Source: Bacteroidia bacterium (GTDB lineage: Bacteria; Bacteroidota; Bacteroidia; UKL13-3). Taken from it: a DNA stretch of 64,000 nt. Position 1 is the stretch's first letter. Every line of letters begins with the position of its first letter. The stretch spans positions 1-64,000 of the forward strand of contig JACMQU010000001.1 of the NCBI GenBank assembly GCA_014376805.1. Direction: 5' to 3'. Shown here piece by piece: positions 6,244-16,360 of the stretch. Both the position numbers and the translations under genes were made by a program. The notes under the pieces were generated by a model that did no database searches, was not told where the DNA came from, and was given only the letters and a program-made list of their open reading frames with translations.

Positions 6244-8925
6244 ATGAAAGACTACACACTTAGACTATCCGGTCTTGAGCCCTTAGTAATTACCAAAGAT
6301 ACCAACTTCGTTAATGTGGGCGAAAGAACCAATGTTACGGGATCAAAAATGTTCTTACGGCTGATCCGTGAAGGAAATTTTGAAGCTGCACTTGCTGTAG
6401 CAAGAGAGCAGGTAGAAGGGGGTGCTCAGATTATTGATATAAACATGGATGAAGGAATGATTGATGGCGTGGAGTCTATGGTACGCTTTCTTCACCTCAT
6501 TGGATCAGAGCCCGATATTTCAAGAGTTCCTGTTATGATAGATTCATCAAAATGGGAGATTATTGAGGCAGGTTTAAAATGTGTACAGGGTAAATGTGTG
6601 GTTAATTCAATTTCTTTAAAAGGCGGTGAGGAAGAATTTATCAGACAAGCCAAAATTGTTAAACGTTTTGGTGCGGCTGTCATTGTTATGTTGTTTGATG
6701 AAACAGGACAAGCTGACAATTTTGAACGAAGAATAGAAATTGCAGAACGGGCCTACCGCATTCTCACAGAACGTATTCACTTTCCTGCAAGTGATATTAT
6801 TTTCGACCCTAATATTTTTCCGGTAGCCACGGGCATGGAAGAGCACAGGCGCAATGCAATTGATTTTTTTAATGGAACCAAATGGATCAAAGATAACTTA
6901 GCCGGCGCTAAAATAAGTGGTGGTGTATCTAATGTGTCTTTTTCTTTTCGTGGCAACGATAAAGTACGTGAAGCGATGCACTCGGCTTTCTTATATCATG
7001 CCATAAAACATGGAATGGATATGGGAATTGTTAACCCCGGCCAGCTTGAAGTATATGATGAAATTGATAAGAAATTGCTGGAACATGTAGAAGATGTATT
7101 GCTTGATAGAAGAGATGATGCAACGGAACGATTGCTTGAGTATGCAGAAAAAGTAAAAGGTAAAGGTAAAGAGAAAGTGGTTGATGATGAATGGCGAAAG
7201 GCTCCTGTAGAGCAGCGTTTAAGCCATGCTTTAATTAAAGGCATTGTAGAGTTTGTTGAAGTGGATACAGAAGAGGCAAGACAGAAATATGCTAGACCAC
7301 TGGAAGTAATTGAAGGCCCGTTAATGGCCGGAATGAACGTGGTGGGAGATCTTTTTGGAGCCGGCAAAATGTTTTTACCTCAGGTGGTTAAGAGTGCCCG
7401 TGTAATGAAAAAATCTGTGGCTTACTTAATGCCTTACATGGAGGAAGAAAAAAGAAGAACCGGTGATACTTCAACTTCTCAGGGCAGAATTTTAATGGCC
7501 ACTGTAAAAGGAGATGTGCATGATATTGGTAAGAACATTGTAGGCGTGGTACTGGCGTGTAATAATTATGATATTATAGATATTGGCGTTATGGTTCCTG
7601 CAGAAAAAATTCTCGAAACAGCCATCAGGGAGAAAGTAGATATAATTGGTTTAAGTGGTTTAATTACGCCAAGTTTAGATGAAATGGTGCATGTGGCCAA
7701 AGAGATGGAACGCCTCGGAATGACTATTCCTCTTTTAATTGGTGGGGCCACTACTTCTCGTGCTCATACTGCCGTTAAAATAGATCCCGTTTACAGCGGT
7801 CCTGTAATACATGTGCTGGATGCAAGTAAAGGGGTTCCTGTGGTTCAAAGCCTTATAAGTCCGGCCCAAAAAGATGCAACCAAAATTAAATTTAAACAGG
7901 ATTATGATCAGTTTAGAATCGATTATAAAAACAGAAGAAAAGATAAAAACTTCGTTGACCTGACAAAAGCCAGAGAGCACAAATTTAAAGTGGAATTTGA
8001 AAACGTTGTTGAACCCTCTTTTATAGGAAATAAAATTATCAATAATTATCCATTGGCAGAATTGCGCAAAAGAATTGACTGGACTCCTTTCTTTTTAACA
8101 TGGGAACTTGCGGGTAAATATCCGGCCATTTTTAATGATAAAATAATTGGTATTGAAGCTAAAAAACTTTTTGATGATGCCAATGAATTACTGGATAAAG
8201 TAGTGAATGAAAATTTATTACAGGCATGTGGTGTAATTGGTTTATATAAAGCAAATTCAATAGGTGATGATGTATTGGTAACTATTCCGGTTGCAGGTAC
8301 GGAACAAAAACAAATCTTTCATTTTCTTCGTCAGCAAAATGAAAAAGCAGCAGATCTGCCGTATCTGTGCCTTGCAGACTTTATTGCCCCACAGGATAGT
8401 GGCATGCAAGATTATATCGGCATGTTTGCTGTAACAGCAGGTATCGGTATTGAACCTATTGTTGAAGCATTTGAAAAAAATCATGATGATTACAACAGCA
8501 TTATGATAAAAGCATTGGCTGACAGGTTAGCAGAAGCTTTCGCAGAGAAAATGCATGAACTGATTCGTACAGAATATTGGGGTTATGCAAAAGGAGAACA
8601 TTTTACGGATGAAGAAATTATCAGAGAGAAATATGATGGAATCCGCCCTGCACCAGGTTATCCGGCTTGCCCTGACCATACAGAAAAGCTAAAATTATTT
8701 GAAGTACTCGATGCTGAAAAGAACACAGGAATTTCATTAACTGAAAACTTTGCCATGTATCCAACAGCGGCTGTAAGTGGATTTTATTTTGCCAATCCAC
8801 AGAGTAAATACTTTGCAGTTGGTAAAATACAAAAAGACCAGGTAGTGGATTATGCTAAACGTAAAAATCAAAGTATAGAATGGGTTGAAAAGTGGTTAGC
8901 ACCTAACCTGGGTTACGACAATTAA
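6244..8925 (+). CDS. metH: Methionine synthase, folate/cobalamin/reactivation modules (split MetH, part 2)
   Basis: An 893-residue protein carrying the remaining MetH modules. Residues ~1-290 form the pterin-binding (methyltetrahydrofolate) barrel ([16 protein letters not shown]). Residues ~310-540 are the cobalamin cap and Rossmann domains, with the lower-ligand motif D424-x-H426-x-x-G429 and GGATTSRAH. Residues ~560-893 are the AdoMet reactivation domain ([15 protein letters not shown]). Together with the 4530 gene it transfers the methyl group from methyl-tetrahydrofolate to homocysteine. All key motifs are present. It lies 706 bases after part 1, beyond the four-helix-bundle gene and array F2. 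Joint expression from the riboswitch promoter is likely but not proven. Confidence 0.96.
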   Translation: MKDYTLRLSGLEPLVITKDTNFVNVGERTNVTGSKMFLRLIREGNFEAALAVAREQVEGGAQIIDINMDEGMIDGVESMVRFLHLIGSEPDISRVPVMIDSSKWEIIEAGLKCVQGKCVVNSISLKGGEEEFIRQAKIVKRFGAAVIVMLFDETGQADNFERRIEIAERAYRILTERIHFPASDIIFDPNIFPVATGMEEHRRNAIDFFNGTKWIKDNLAGAKISGGVSNVSFSFRGNDKVREAMHSAFLYHAIKHGMDMGIVNPGQLEVYDEIDKKLLEHVEDVLLDRRDDATERLLEYAEKVKGKGKEKVVDDEWRKAPVEQRLSHALIKGIVEFVEVDTEEARQKYARPLEVIEGPLMAGMNVVGDLFGAGKMFLPQVVKSARVMKKSVAYLMPYMEEEKRRTGDTSTSQGRILMATVKGDVHDIGKNIVGVVLACNNYDIIDIGVMVPAEKILETAIREKVDIIGLSGLITPSLDEMVHVAKEMERLGMTIPLLIGGATTSRAHTAVKIDPVYSGPVIHVLDASKGVPVVQSLISPAQKDATKIKFKQDYDQFRIDYKNRRKDKNFVDLTKAREHKFKVEFENVVEPSFIGNKIINNYPLAELRKRIDWTPFFLTWELAGKYPAIFNDKIIGIEAKKLFDDANELLDKVVNENLLQACGVIGLYKANSIGDDVLVTIPVAGTEQKQIFHFLRQQNEKAADLPYLCLADFIAPQDSGMQDYIGMFAVTAGIGIEPIVEAFEKNHDDYNSIMIKALADRLAEAFAEKMHELIRTEYWGYAKGEHFTDEEIIREKYDGIRPAPGYPACPDHTEKLKLFEVLDAEKNTGISLTENFAMYPTAAVSGFYFANPQSKYFAVGKIQKDQVVDYAKRKNQSIEWVEKWLAPNLGYDN

Positions 8926-9065
8926 TCGCATCCTTAAGAAAGCTTATTAAAACAGATAAGGAATGTTTTCAGAACTTTTAAAAAAATAATTATATTCATT
9001 TTCTGTTATTCCGAATGTTAGTTTTTTCGCTTTAAATATTATCTTTATTCAACTTAAAGTAACTT

Positions 9066-9776
9066 ATGCAAAACGTGCCCGTTTATGTGAGTGCCTTATT
9101 CATACTCACCACATTTATTGCCGTAGCAATATTCTATAAAGCAAGCCATAAATCAGCATCTGTTTTATTAACTATTACAACGTGGTTATTGTTGCAAAGT
9201 ATAATTTCACTAACAGGATTTTATACCATAACCAAAAGCTTACCTCCCCGGTTCATCTTCTTGCTAATGCCCCCTTTACTAGCCATAATTGTTCTATTCG
9301 CCACAAAAAACGGGCAGAAATTTATAGATAGTCTCAACCCGCAATTTCTAACTTTACTTCACGTGGTACGAGTTCCTGTAGAGTTGCTTTTATTTTCTTT
9401 ATTCTTTTATAAAACCATCCCTCAATTAATGACTTTTGATGGTAGAAATTTTGATGTTTTATCAGGGCTTACTGCGCCGGCTATTTATTATCTGGGGTAC
9501 TATAAAAAACACATCGGGAAAAAAATAATTCTCATCTGGAATATGGTTTGTATAGCCTTGTTATTTAACATTGTTTTGAACGCAATTTTTGCAGCACCTT
9601 TCCCTTTTCAATTGCAGGCATTTGATCAGCCTAATATTGCCATTCTTTATTTCCCGTTTATCTGGTTGCCGGGTTGCATAGTTCCATTGGTTTTATTTTC
9701 ACACTTCGCTGTTATCCGCCAATTAATAATGAATAAAAATAATGCTGAACCTGTTTCATTCGGGTTTTCTTCATAA
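9066..9776 (+). CDS. Hypothetical integral membrane protein, ~7 TM
   Basis: A 236-residue very hydrophobic protein with about seven predicted membrane segments and short loops. No catalytic or binding motif was recognised and I cannot name its family. It stands alone: metH part 2 ends 140 bases upstream and the next gene is convergent. A near-consensus -7 box (TATCTTTA) lies about 20 bases before the start codon, so it may be transcribed on its own. Confidence 0.75.
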   Translation: MQNVPVYVSALFILTTFIAVAIFYKASHKSASVLLTITTWLLLQSIISLTGFYTITKSLPPRFIFLLMPPLLAIIVLFATKNGQKFIDSLNPQFLTLLHVVRVPVELLLFSLFFYKTIPQLMTFDGRNFDVLSGLTAPAIYYLGYYKKHIGKKIILIWNMVCIALLFNIVLNAIFAAPFPFQLQAFDQPNIAILYFPFIWLPGCIVPLVLFSHFAVIRQLIMNKNNAEPVSFGFSS

Positions 9777-9848
9777 CCTTAACAAGCAAAATTTTACCGT
9801 AGATGAGGATCGCCAACATATTTTAGAAATCTTTTGGACAGTCTGATT

Positions 9849-10613
9849 TTAAATATATCCTTTAAGTTTATACACTACTAATCCTATCCACTCTTTAATC
9901 ACATACGTCCAGTTTTCTATGCCACCATAAGTTGGTAAAAAGGTGTTTAGTATGTTTCCTTTGCTTCGTATGGAACGCAAATCTGTTGAATAAGGAGTTA
10001 CATTCAACCCCGCTTTTTCAAAGCAGGCCATAGCCCGTCTCATATGAAATCCGGAAGTGATGAGTAAATATTTTTTTTTCTGCCATTGAGGGTCTTTGTG
10101 TTCAAGCAAACTTTGTGTAAATACTGCATTTTGATACGTATTAATTGAAGCTGTTTCTATCCAAATCGCCGAATCAGGAATACAAGCCTTTAATAAAAAA
10201 GCCCTTCCCAATTCAGCTTCTGGTTTGTATGAACCAAAAATGGTATCGGCCCCGGCTGTATAAATGATCCGGTTTGAAACTCCTCTTTTATACAAATCCA
10301 TCGCTTGCATCATGCGGTCATTGCCATCAGAAAAATTAATCCGCATCTGGTTGTCTATTTTATAATTGGTAACAAATCCACCCAGAATAATGAGTGCATC
10401 ATACTTTTCATTTTTTGCTACCACTACCGGTTTAACTTCATACCAACTCATCATTAACTGACTGAGGTAAGGATTAGAAAAAAACACGAGCAAACCAAAG
10501 CCCCACCACAAATAACTTTTAATTTTTGTAAAAATATAAACTAAAAAAAGAATAATAATCACACTAATCGGGGCTACCAGTGCATATAAAACCTTCGATA
10601 AAAAATAAAACAT
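9849..10613 (-). CDS. YdcF/ElyC-type DUF218 membrane protein
   Basis: A 254-residue protein with two N-terminal membrane segments followed by a DUF218 domain. Visible signatures are KYDALIILGGFV, the acidic/serine region around TAGADTIFGS, ETASINTYQNA and LLITSGFHMRRAMACFEKAG. The E. coli relatives ElyC and SanA act at the envelope in undecaprenyl-lipid and peptidoglycan homeostasis. The enzymatic reaction is not settled. It is the last of three minus-strand genes and starts 2 bases after the DUF6427 stop. A role in envelope or lipid carrier metabolism is inferred from the family. Confidence 0.85.
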   Translation of the reverse strand: MFYFLSKVLYALVAPISVIIILFLVYIFTKIKSYLWWGFGLLVFFSNPYLSQLMMSWYEVKPVVVAKNEKYDALIILGGFVTNYKIDNQMRINFSDGNDRMMQAMDLYKRGVSNRIIYTAGADTIFGSYKPEAELGRAFLLKACIPDSAIWIETASINTYQNAVFTQSLLEHKDPQWQKKKYLLITSGFHMRRAMACFEKAGLNVTPYSTDLRSIRSKGNILNTFLPTYGGIENWTYVIKEWIGLVVYKLKGYI

Positions 10614-10615
10614 GA

Positions 10616-11626
10616 TTAATGATTAAAATATTGATAATAAACTGCGCAAAAAATCAAACCATAAAAAGTAACTTCTTTCATCAGCCAGCGCTTATCACTG
10701 ATAAAAAAATTAGATAAAATAAAAGATAAAGAAACCGATAGAAAACAAAGTCCAAACATAAAACTCTGGTTCTCGGCAAATACAGAAATAATACCAAATA
10801 ACAACATAATTAAAATCACCAATTGAATCCTTCGGGTTTTAACTTTATGTCTATAAAAGTTAAGCTGTATATTAAATGAAGAAAAAATAAATACAGGAAT
10901 AATTACTAACCATATTAAACCCTGCTGAAACTGAATTGCTATAGGATTAAAATAACTTTTATTAAGTGAGTACTGAAACGAAGCAATAAAATCTTTGAGG
11001 TGATTTGTTAAAAAGAAAATTACACCTAAAAAATATGCTGGCAGAATAATGCCAAAAACAGCAACCATCCAGTAACGAAAGTTAAAGGATGTCATATACA
11101 ATACGCTTATTAAAATAAACGGAAGATATATAATCAGATCATAACTGAACAATAAGCCAAATCCTAATAAAATGCCTGCATCAAATACTAATAATAAAGG
11201 TATTTTTGATTCATATAAATAACAAAGCCGGTATAGTAATAAAATAATAAATGTATTGGCAAATAGCTGCGGCGATAATACTAGTTGCTCGGGGTAGATA
11301 CTGTTTAGCAATACAAAAAAAGCAGCAGGTAAAAAGCTGTCTTTATATAGAATAGAATGAGAGGAACTGATATAATTAACCAATAATGCCTGAAAAAAAA
11401 CAAACAGTGTGGCAATAAGATTTGTTTTCAATTCAAACCCGCCAAACGACCGGAGCCAATCAAACACCAGTTGGGCAAAAGGAGTATTAATGGTGGGATG
11501 AACAGATACAGGTATAAAAATGGTTGACAGGCGGATAAGTATGGTGAAAACCAGTAAGCCAATAATTGATAAAAGTGATTTTGATCTGAATAAAGTTAAC
11601 AAAATTAAAGCATTAAAAGGTAACAC
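10616..11626 (-). CDS. DUF6427-family integral membrane protein
   Basis: A 336-residue hydrophobic protein with about ten membrane segments. It resembles the Bacteroidota DUF6427 family, which is distantly reminiscent of multi-pass mannosyltransferase-like membrane proteins. Motifs such as HPTINTPFAQLVF in the first loop and LLLYRLCYLYE are visible, but no catalytic residue can be assigned. It overlaps the preceding gene by 14 bases and is followed after 2 bases by the YdcF-like gene, so the three are very likely co-translated. The function is unknown. Confidence 0.75.
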   Translation of the reverse strand: MLPFNALILLTLFRSKSLLSIIGLLVFTILIRLSTIFIPVSVHPTINTPFAQLVFDWLRSFGGFELKTNLIATLFVFFQALLVNYISSSHSILYKDSFLPAAFFVLLNSIYPEQLVLSPQLFANTFIILLLYRLCYLYESKIPLLLVFDAGILLGFGLLFSYDLIIYLPFILISVLYMTSFNFRYWMVAVFGIILPAYFLGVIFFLTNHLKDFIASFQYSLNKSYFNPIAIQFQQGLIWLVIIPVFIFSSFNIQLNFYRHKVKTRRIQLVILIMLLFGIISVFAENQSFMFGLCFLSVSLSFILSNFFISDKRWLMKEVTFYGLIFCAVYYQYFNH

Positions 11627-13085
11627 GCATTAAAGTAAACTGCTTATCGCGGATGGTACAAAAAATTGCACCATTGGCAGATATTTGCTTAAATTCTCCG
11701 GGTATAACTGCAGCATTAAAATTGTTCGATTTAATCATAATTTTTCCGTCAGACTTGCCCTGATAATTGGTGTAATGTACCATGATATCACTTTCTTTAT
11801 CAAGGTCGCTGTTATAAACAACATATATATAATCAGTGGTAGAAAAAGTAATTACTGAGGAGAGATAACCTCCATCGCCAACAGAATTCTGACGTTTTTT
11901 AATCACATCAGTAAATTGAATTTTTCCGTCATTGTTAAAAGAGAGAAGTCCCACTTCATCGTAATTATAAACTACACGGGTGGCCGTTTGAGGGAAATTA
12001 TTAACATAGTAAGTGTAAGTCTGTTTTGTCTGATAAAACTTTTCAGCCACTAAAAAAACGCCTCCGTCACTCCTTGGAATAATTTTTCTTATATAATAAT
12101 CATTCAGATCCTGCTTGCTGCGTTCGAGCCGTGTAGCAGTGAGTTTTTGTAAAACACCCGGATCAATTAAACCCGAATAACTTTGTTCAACCTGCTGCGT
12201 TTTAAAACTAACTCGCTTCATAAAGTAAGAATTCAAATCCCTACTTTTTACCTCAGAATAAAAACCAATAACCGATACCGACTGATTAAAATTATTTACC
12301 GTCATGCCCAGCTCTTCAATAAATATTGAATCATTATCTAGCTGATATTCCAATATTTTATCATTACGCTGATAATAGCTGTAAAGGTAAAATTTACGAG
12401 GATCGTTCTTATCGTCTTTATCCTTGAACTTTGGATAGTCAATTAACATAAACATATCCCCTCCGTTATTCAAATCAAAAGAAGTTATAAAAACGGCCTG
12501 AGGGGTATAATTTAAATTAAACTGTTTACCATAAATTTGTTGAAGTTGACTATTAAAACAAAACAGGTTTAAAAAACTATTGTTTGGTTCAGTGCCAATT
12601 GTTAAAAACATAATACCTACTTTGTTTTTTTCAGCATTTGTTTTAATCTGGATCTTTCTTTTCTCTATAAAAGTACCTTTTTCAATTGTACACACAATAA
12701 ATGGCTGACCTGTTGGCTTTAAATTATCATCCAATTTCTGAACCAGTAAATCAACCTTTCCTGTTTGTGTATTTCGTGCACTGATAAAAACATACAGTGC
12801 ATTATCAACAAGCAAAACCCGCTCTACTAAACCATTAATTGTTAAGGGTAAAGGCACACTTAACTCAAGAGAAAGGTTTGATTTATATTTTTCAATGATT
12901 ACATCATTGGCAAAATCATTGTCTTTGCAGCGAAGGAGATAAAGTCCTGAAGGAGATTCTCCAATAATCTGAGAATATAAATTTTTTTGTTTTATTTTCT
13001 GCGGATTGCCCCATTCTACATTCTGCGAACCGGCCCGCAAGCACAACAAACACAATACTATGGCGAAAAGCTTGTTAAATGGCAT
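11613..13085 (-). CDS. Exported protein of unknown function, 490 aa
   Basis: It starts with a clear signal peptide (LFAIVLCLLCLRAGSQ) cleaved before NVEWG. The mature part is rich in beta-strand-like alternation, with repeated blocks such as LVDNALYVFISA and GGVFLVAEKFYQ, consistent with a beta-propeller-like fold. I recognise no named family and no T9SS tail. It is the first gene of a three-gene minus-strand unit (with DUF6427 and YdcF-like), overlapping the next gene by 14 bases. It probably resides in the periplasm or on the outer membrane. The propeller interpretation is tentative. Confidence 0.7.
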   Translation of the reverse strand: MPFNKLFAIVLCLLCLRAGSQNVEWGNPQKIKQKNLYSQIIGESPSGLYLLRCKDNDFANDVIIEKYKSNLSLELSVPLPLTINGLVERVLLVDNALYVFISARNTQTGKVDLLVQKLDDNLKPTGQPFIVCTIEKGTFIEKRKIQIKTNAEKNKVGIMFLTIGTEPNNSFLNLFCFNSQLQQIYGKQFNLNYTPQAVFITSFDLNNGGDMFMLIDYPKFKDKDDKNDPRKFYLYSYYQRNDKILEYQLDNDSIFIEELGMTVNNFNQSVSVIGFYSEVKSRDLNSYFMKRVSFKTQQVEQSYSGLIDPGVLQKLTATRLERSKQDLNDYYIRKIIPRSDGGVFLVAEKFYQTKQTYTYYVNNFPQTATRVVYNYDEVGLLSFNNDGKIQFTDVIKKRQNSVGDGGYLSSVITFSTTDYIYVVYNSDLDKESDIMVHYTNYQGKSDGKIMIKSNNFNAAVIPGEFKQISANGAIFCTIRDKQFTLMRVTF

Positions 13086-13251
13086 TAATTTGCAACTTAT
13101 AAAAAACGAAGATACTTTTTTCTATTATAAGTAAATAAATTTCCGGAAGGAAAAATTGTATCTTGCAGTTAAACCGTAAAATTTCCTGAATTGATTTTTA
13201 GGTATAGTTCAAAAACGGTATAAAAAAATTGTACGACCACAATATTCACCA

Positions 13252-14442
13252 ATGACCAGATTTAAACTCACAGAAACAGCAAAAAAACAGGAAACCGCAG
13301 TAATGATTGCAGTTATATCACAGAACCAGAAGCCTGAACAGGCAGAAGAATACCTGGATGAATTAGCATTTTTAGCGCATACCGCAGGGGCAAAAGTTGT
13401 AAAACGTTTCACACAAAAATTAACTCACCCTAACCCTCGAACCTTTATTGGCGAAGGCAAACTGGAAGAAGTGGAAGCTTACGTAACAACCAATGAAATT
13501 GATATAGTAATTTTTGATGATGAACTCACTCCATCGCAAATCCGAAACCTGGAGAAAACTTTAAAATGTAAAATACTAGACAGAAGTAATCTGATACTTG
13601 ATATTTTTGCTAGTCGTGCCCGAACCGCACAAGCTAAATTTCAGGTTGAACTGGCACAGGCACAATACATGCTGCCTCGGCTTACACGCATGTGGACTCA
13701 CTTAAGCAAGCATAAAGGCGGTATAGGCATGAAAGGGCCGGGCGAGACAGAAATTGAAACTGACAGAAGGGTACTCCGCGAAAAAATTACCAAGTTGAAA
13801 GAGCGGCTTGAAGGGATTAACAAACAAGCCGAAACCCGCAGAAGAAACCGCGATGAAAAGGCACGGGTTGCATTGGTTGGTTATACCAATGTAGGTAAAT
13901 CAACCTTAATGAATGTACTCACAAAAAGTGATGTATTTGCCGAAGATAAATTGTTTGCTACGCTTGATAGTACCGTTAGAAAAGTAGACTGGCCGGGCTG
14001 TAGTTTTTTAATAAGTGATACGGTAGGCTTCATCAGAAAATTACCACATCAGCTAATTGAATGTTTTAAATCTACGCTGGATGAAATAAGAGAGGCAGAT
14101 ATTCTGTTGCATGTAGTTGATACGAGTCACATTAATTTTGAAGACCAGATACATGTAGTGAGTGAAACCTTAAAAGATATCAAGGCACATGATAAAAGAG
14201 TGCTCCTTGTGTTCAATAAAATTGATAAATTAAGTGAACCATTTATATTGGGTGATGAAACTATTGAAAGCAAAAAAGCCTATATAAACCAGCTAAAAAA
14301 TTCATGGATGGCCAAGGAAAATTATCAGGTGGTTTTTATCTCTGCTGAGAAGAAAATAAATATCGAAGAATTAAAGGAACTGCTGATTGAACAGGTTGTT
14401 GAAGTAGTGAAGGAGCATAAGAAAAATCTGCCTGTGTTTTAG
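13252..14442 (+). CDS. hflX: Ribosome-associated GTPase HflX
   Basis: A 396-residue GTPase of the OBG-HflX group. The N-terminal HflX domain includes GAKVVKRFTQKLTHPNP and the glycine-rich linker GGIGMKGPGETEIETD. The G domain has G1 GYTNVGKST, G3 DTVGFI and G4 FNKIDK. HflX binds the 50S subunit and rescues or splits stalled ribosomes under stress. Length and motifs are normal. The start is the ATG before TRFKLTETAKK. A TATCTTGC box about 85 bases upstream may be its promoter. The glycosyltransferase gene follows on the same strand after ~156 bases. Confidence 0.96.
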   Translation: MTRFKLTETAKKQETAVMIAVISQNQKPEQAEEYLDELAFLAHTAGAKVVKRFTQKLTHPNPRTFIGEGKLEEVEAYVTTNEIDIVIFDDELTPSQIRNLEKTLKCKILDRSNLILDIFASRARTAQAKFQVELAQAQYMLPRLTRMWTHLSKHKGGIGMKGPGETEIETDRRVLREKITKLKERLEGINKQAETRRRNRDEKARVALVGYTNVGKSTLMNVLTKSDVFAEDKLFATLDSTVRKVDWPGCSFLISDTVGFIRKLPHQLIECFKSTLDEIREADILLHVVDTSHINFEDQIHVVSETLKDIKAHDKRVLLVFNKIDKLSEPFILGDETIESKKAYINQLKNSWMAKENYQVVFISAEKKINIEELKELLIEQVVEVVKEHKKNLPVF

Positions 14443-14598
14443 TTGTTAAAGACTCGCCGGCCGAAGTATGTTTTTATAGTTTACTGCATTCATTCACCTA
14501 CACTCCTGCACCCAACTTTTTATCTCATAAACCAGTTCAACATTTCTTTTAAAATTAGGCAAAGCCACAGAATTTCTTATTTTCGCAGGTATCGTAAA

Positions 14599-15765
14599 AT
14601 GAACCCGGAAGAAATACAAATAGAATTAAGCATTGTAATGCCTTGTTTAAATGAGGCGGAGACTATAGAAACCTGCATTAAAAAAGCATTTGGCTGGTTA
14701 CAGGCTAATAATGTAAAAGGAGAAGTTGTTATAGGCGATAATGGCAGTACCGACGGTTCACAACGCATGGCCGAAGCACTGGGCGCAAGGGTAATTGCCG
14801 TGCCCCGCAAAGGATACGGCAGCGCATTAATGGGTGCTATTGAAGCTTCAAAAGGCCGGTATGTAATTATGGGCGATAGCGATGACAGTTACGATTTTGG
14901 CAACCTCACCCTTTTTGTGGAGGCCTTGCGTAAGGGTTACGACCTGGTGATGGGAAACCGCTTTATGGGTGGTGTGCAAAAAGGTGCCATGCCATTTCTG
15001 CACAGGTATCTGGGTAATCCCGTATTGTCATTTATTGGCCGCCTCTTTTTTAAATGCCCCGCCGGCGATTTCCACTGCGGGCTGCGTGGGTTCAGACAAG
15101 ACATTGTTAGTGTGCTTGACTTAAAAACCACCGGTATGGAATTTGCGAGTGAAATGGTTGTTAAAGCTACCATCTTTAAATTAAAAATAACCGAAGTACC
15201 AACCATCTTATCTAAAGACGGAAGAACACGCCCACCACATTTACGCACCTGGCGTGACGGCTGGAGACACTTACGATTTCTGCTTATTTATAGTCCACGT
15301 TGGTTATTTGTAATACCAGGTATCGTATTAATGATTGCAGGTATCATTTTAAGTCTGCTTATTATAAAAGGACCTGTTGATTTATTTAGTCATATTTACT
15401 TTGATACCAATACACTGCTATATGCAGGAGCTTTTATCATTGTGGGGTTTCAGGCTGTAAGCTTTGGTATTTTCACCAGGGCTTATGCGGTACAGGCAGG
15501 ATTTTTACCTGTTAAAGATTCGCTTACTAAAGCCTTTGAAATTGTAACGCTGGAAACTGGTTTAATTATAGGACTGATTATTTTTATTGCAGGCTTATCC
15601 GGCACTTTTTATTCTCTGCATATCTGGGAGGAAAGCCATTTCGGGCAGTTGGATTATCCACGTATTTTACGTATTGTTATTCCAAGTGTGGTTGCAATTA
15701 TCATAGGGCTTCAAACAATTTTATCAAGTTTCTTTTTAAGTGTGCTGAGTGTTAACAAAAAATAG
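14599..15765 (+). CDS. Polyprenyl-phosphate glycosyltransferase, GT2 family with C-terminal membrane domain
   Basis: A 388-residue protein. The first ~230 residues are a GT2 domain (ELSIVMPCLNEAETIE, IGDNGSTDGS, and the metal-binding segment MGDSDDSYDF), followed by four C-terminal membrane helices. This fits dolichol/undecaprenyl-phosphate mannose or glucose synthases, which load a sugar from a nucleotide donor onto a lipid carrier at the inner membrane. I chose the ATG at 14599 rather than the in-frame TTG at 14443, because the extra 52 residues do not resemble the family and homology begins right after MNPEE. It leads a probable operon with a methyltransferase and a PMT-like fusion. Confidence 0.9.
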   Translation: MNPEEIQIELSIVMPCLNEAETIETCIKKAFGWLQANNVKGEVVIGDNGSTDGSQRMAEALGARVIAVPRKGYGSALMGAIEASKGRYVIMGDSDDSYDFGNLTLFVEALRKGYDLVMGNRFMGGVQKGAMPFLHRYLGNPVLSFIGRLFFKCPAGDFHCGLRGFRQDIVSVLDLKTTGMEFASEMVVKATIFKLKITEVPTILSKDGRTRPPHLRTWRDGWRHLRFLLIYSPRWLFVIPGIVLMIAGIILSLLIIKGPVDLFSHIYFDTNTLLYAGAFIIVGFQAVSFGIFTRAYAVQAGFLPVKDSLTKAFEIVTLETGLIIGLIIFIAGLSGTFYSLHIWEESHFGQLDYPRILRIVIPSVVAIIIGLQTILSSFFLSVLSVNKK

Positions 15766-15789
15766 TATTGTTGAAGATCGTTAACTCAA

Positions 15790-16347
15790 ATGAAGGCATT
15801 AGACAGATACTTACAAAAAATCAGAATACAAAAGGCAGGGAAATATATCCGCAAAAATGATACTGTACTTGATATTGGCAGTGTTGATGGAATTATGTTT
15901 GAAAGCTGGAGAGGTTTAATTGGTAAAAGTATAGGGGTTGACCCTACACTGAAAACTAAAATTGAAACAGATCTTTATACCTTATATCCTGGCTATTTTC
16001 CTGAGGCATGCCCGCAGAACATCACTTTTAATGCAATTACTTTATTAGCCGTGCTTGAGCATATTCCAACAAGTGAACAAACCCGGCTGGCTGCTGATTG
16101 CTATAATTTTTTACAGCCCGGCGGGCGCCTTATTATAACAGTTCCTTCACCTCAGGTAGATACTATTTTATCTGTTCTTTTAAAATTGCGTTTAATAGAA
16201 GGGATGAGCTTGGAAGAACATTACGGGTATAAACCTTCAGATACAGAACTTATCTTTTCACAACCTCACTTTAAATTAATTCATAAGCGATCTTTTCAAT
16301 TTGGCTTAAATAATTTATTTGTTTTTGAACGGGTTGAACCCATTTAA
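15790..16347 (+). CDS. Class I SAM-dependent methyltransferase
   Basis: A 185-residue protein with motif I VLDIGSVDG and the late motif LQPGGRLIITVPSPQ of small-molecule SAM methyltransferases. ALLAVLEHIP matches motif II. The substrate is unknown. It lies 24 bases after the lipid-sugar synthase and 13 bases before the PMT-like fusion, which suggests that it modifies a glycan or lipid intermediate of the same pathway. No signal peptide is present, so it is probably cytoplasmic. Confidence 0.85.
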   Translation: MKALDRYLQKIRIQKAGKYIRKNDTVLDIGSVDGIMFESWRGLIGKSIGVDPTLKTKIETDLYTLYPGYFPEACPQNITFNAITLLAVLEHIPTSEQTRLAADCYNFLQPGGRLIITVPSPQVDTILSVLLKLRLIEGMSLEEHYGYKPSDTELIFSQPHFKLIHKRSFQFGLNNLFVFERVEPI

Positions 16348-16360
16348 CAATTGTTGAAAC

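Noticed and set aside
14443-14598. N-terminal extension of the GT2 protein from a TTG codon
   Set aside because: The 52 residues do not resemble the family, and the conserved domain begins just after the ATG at 14599.
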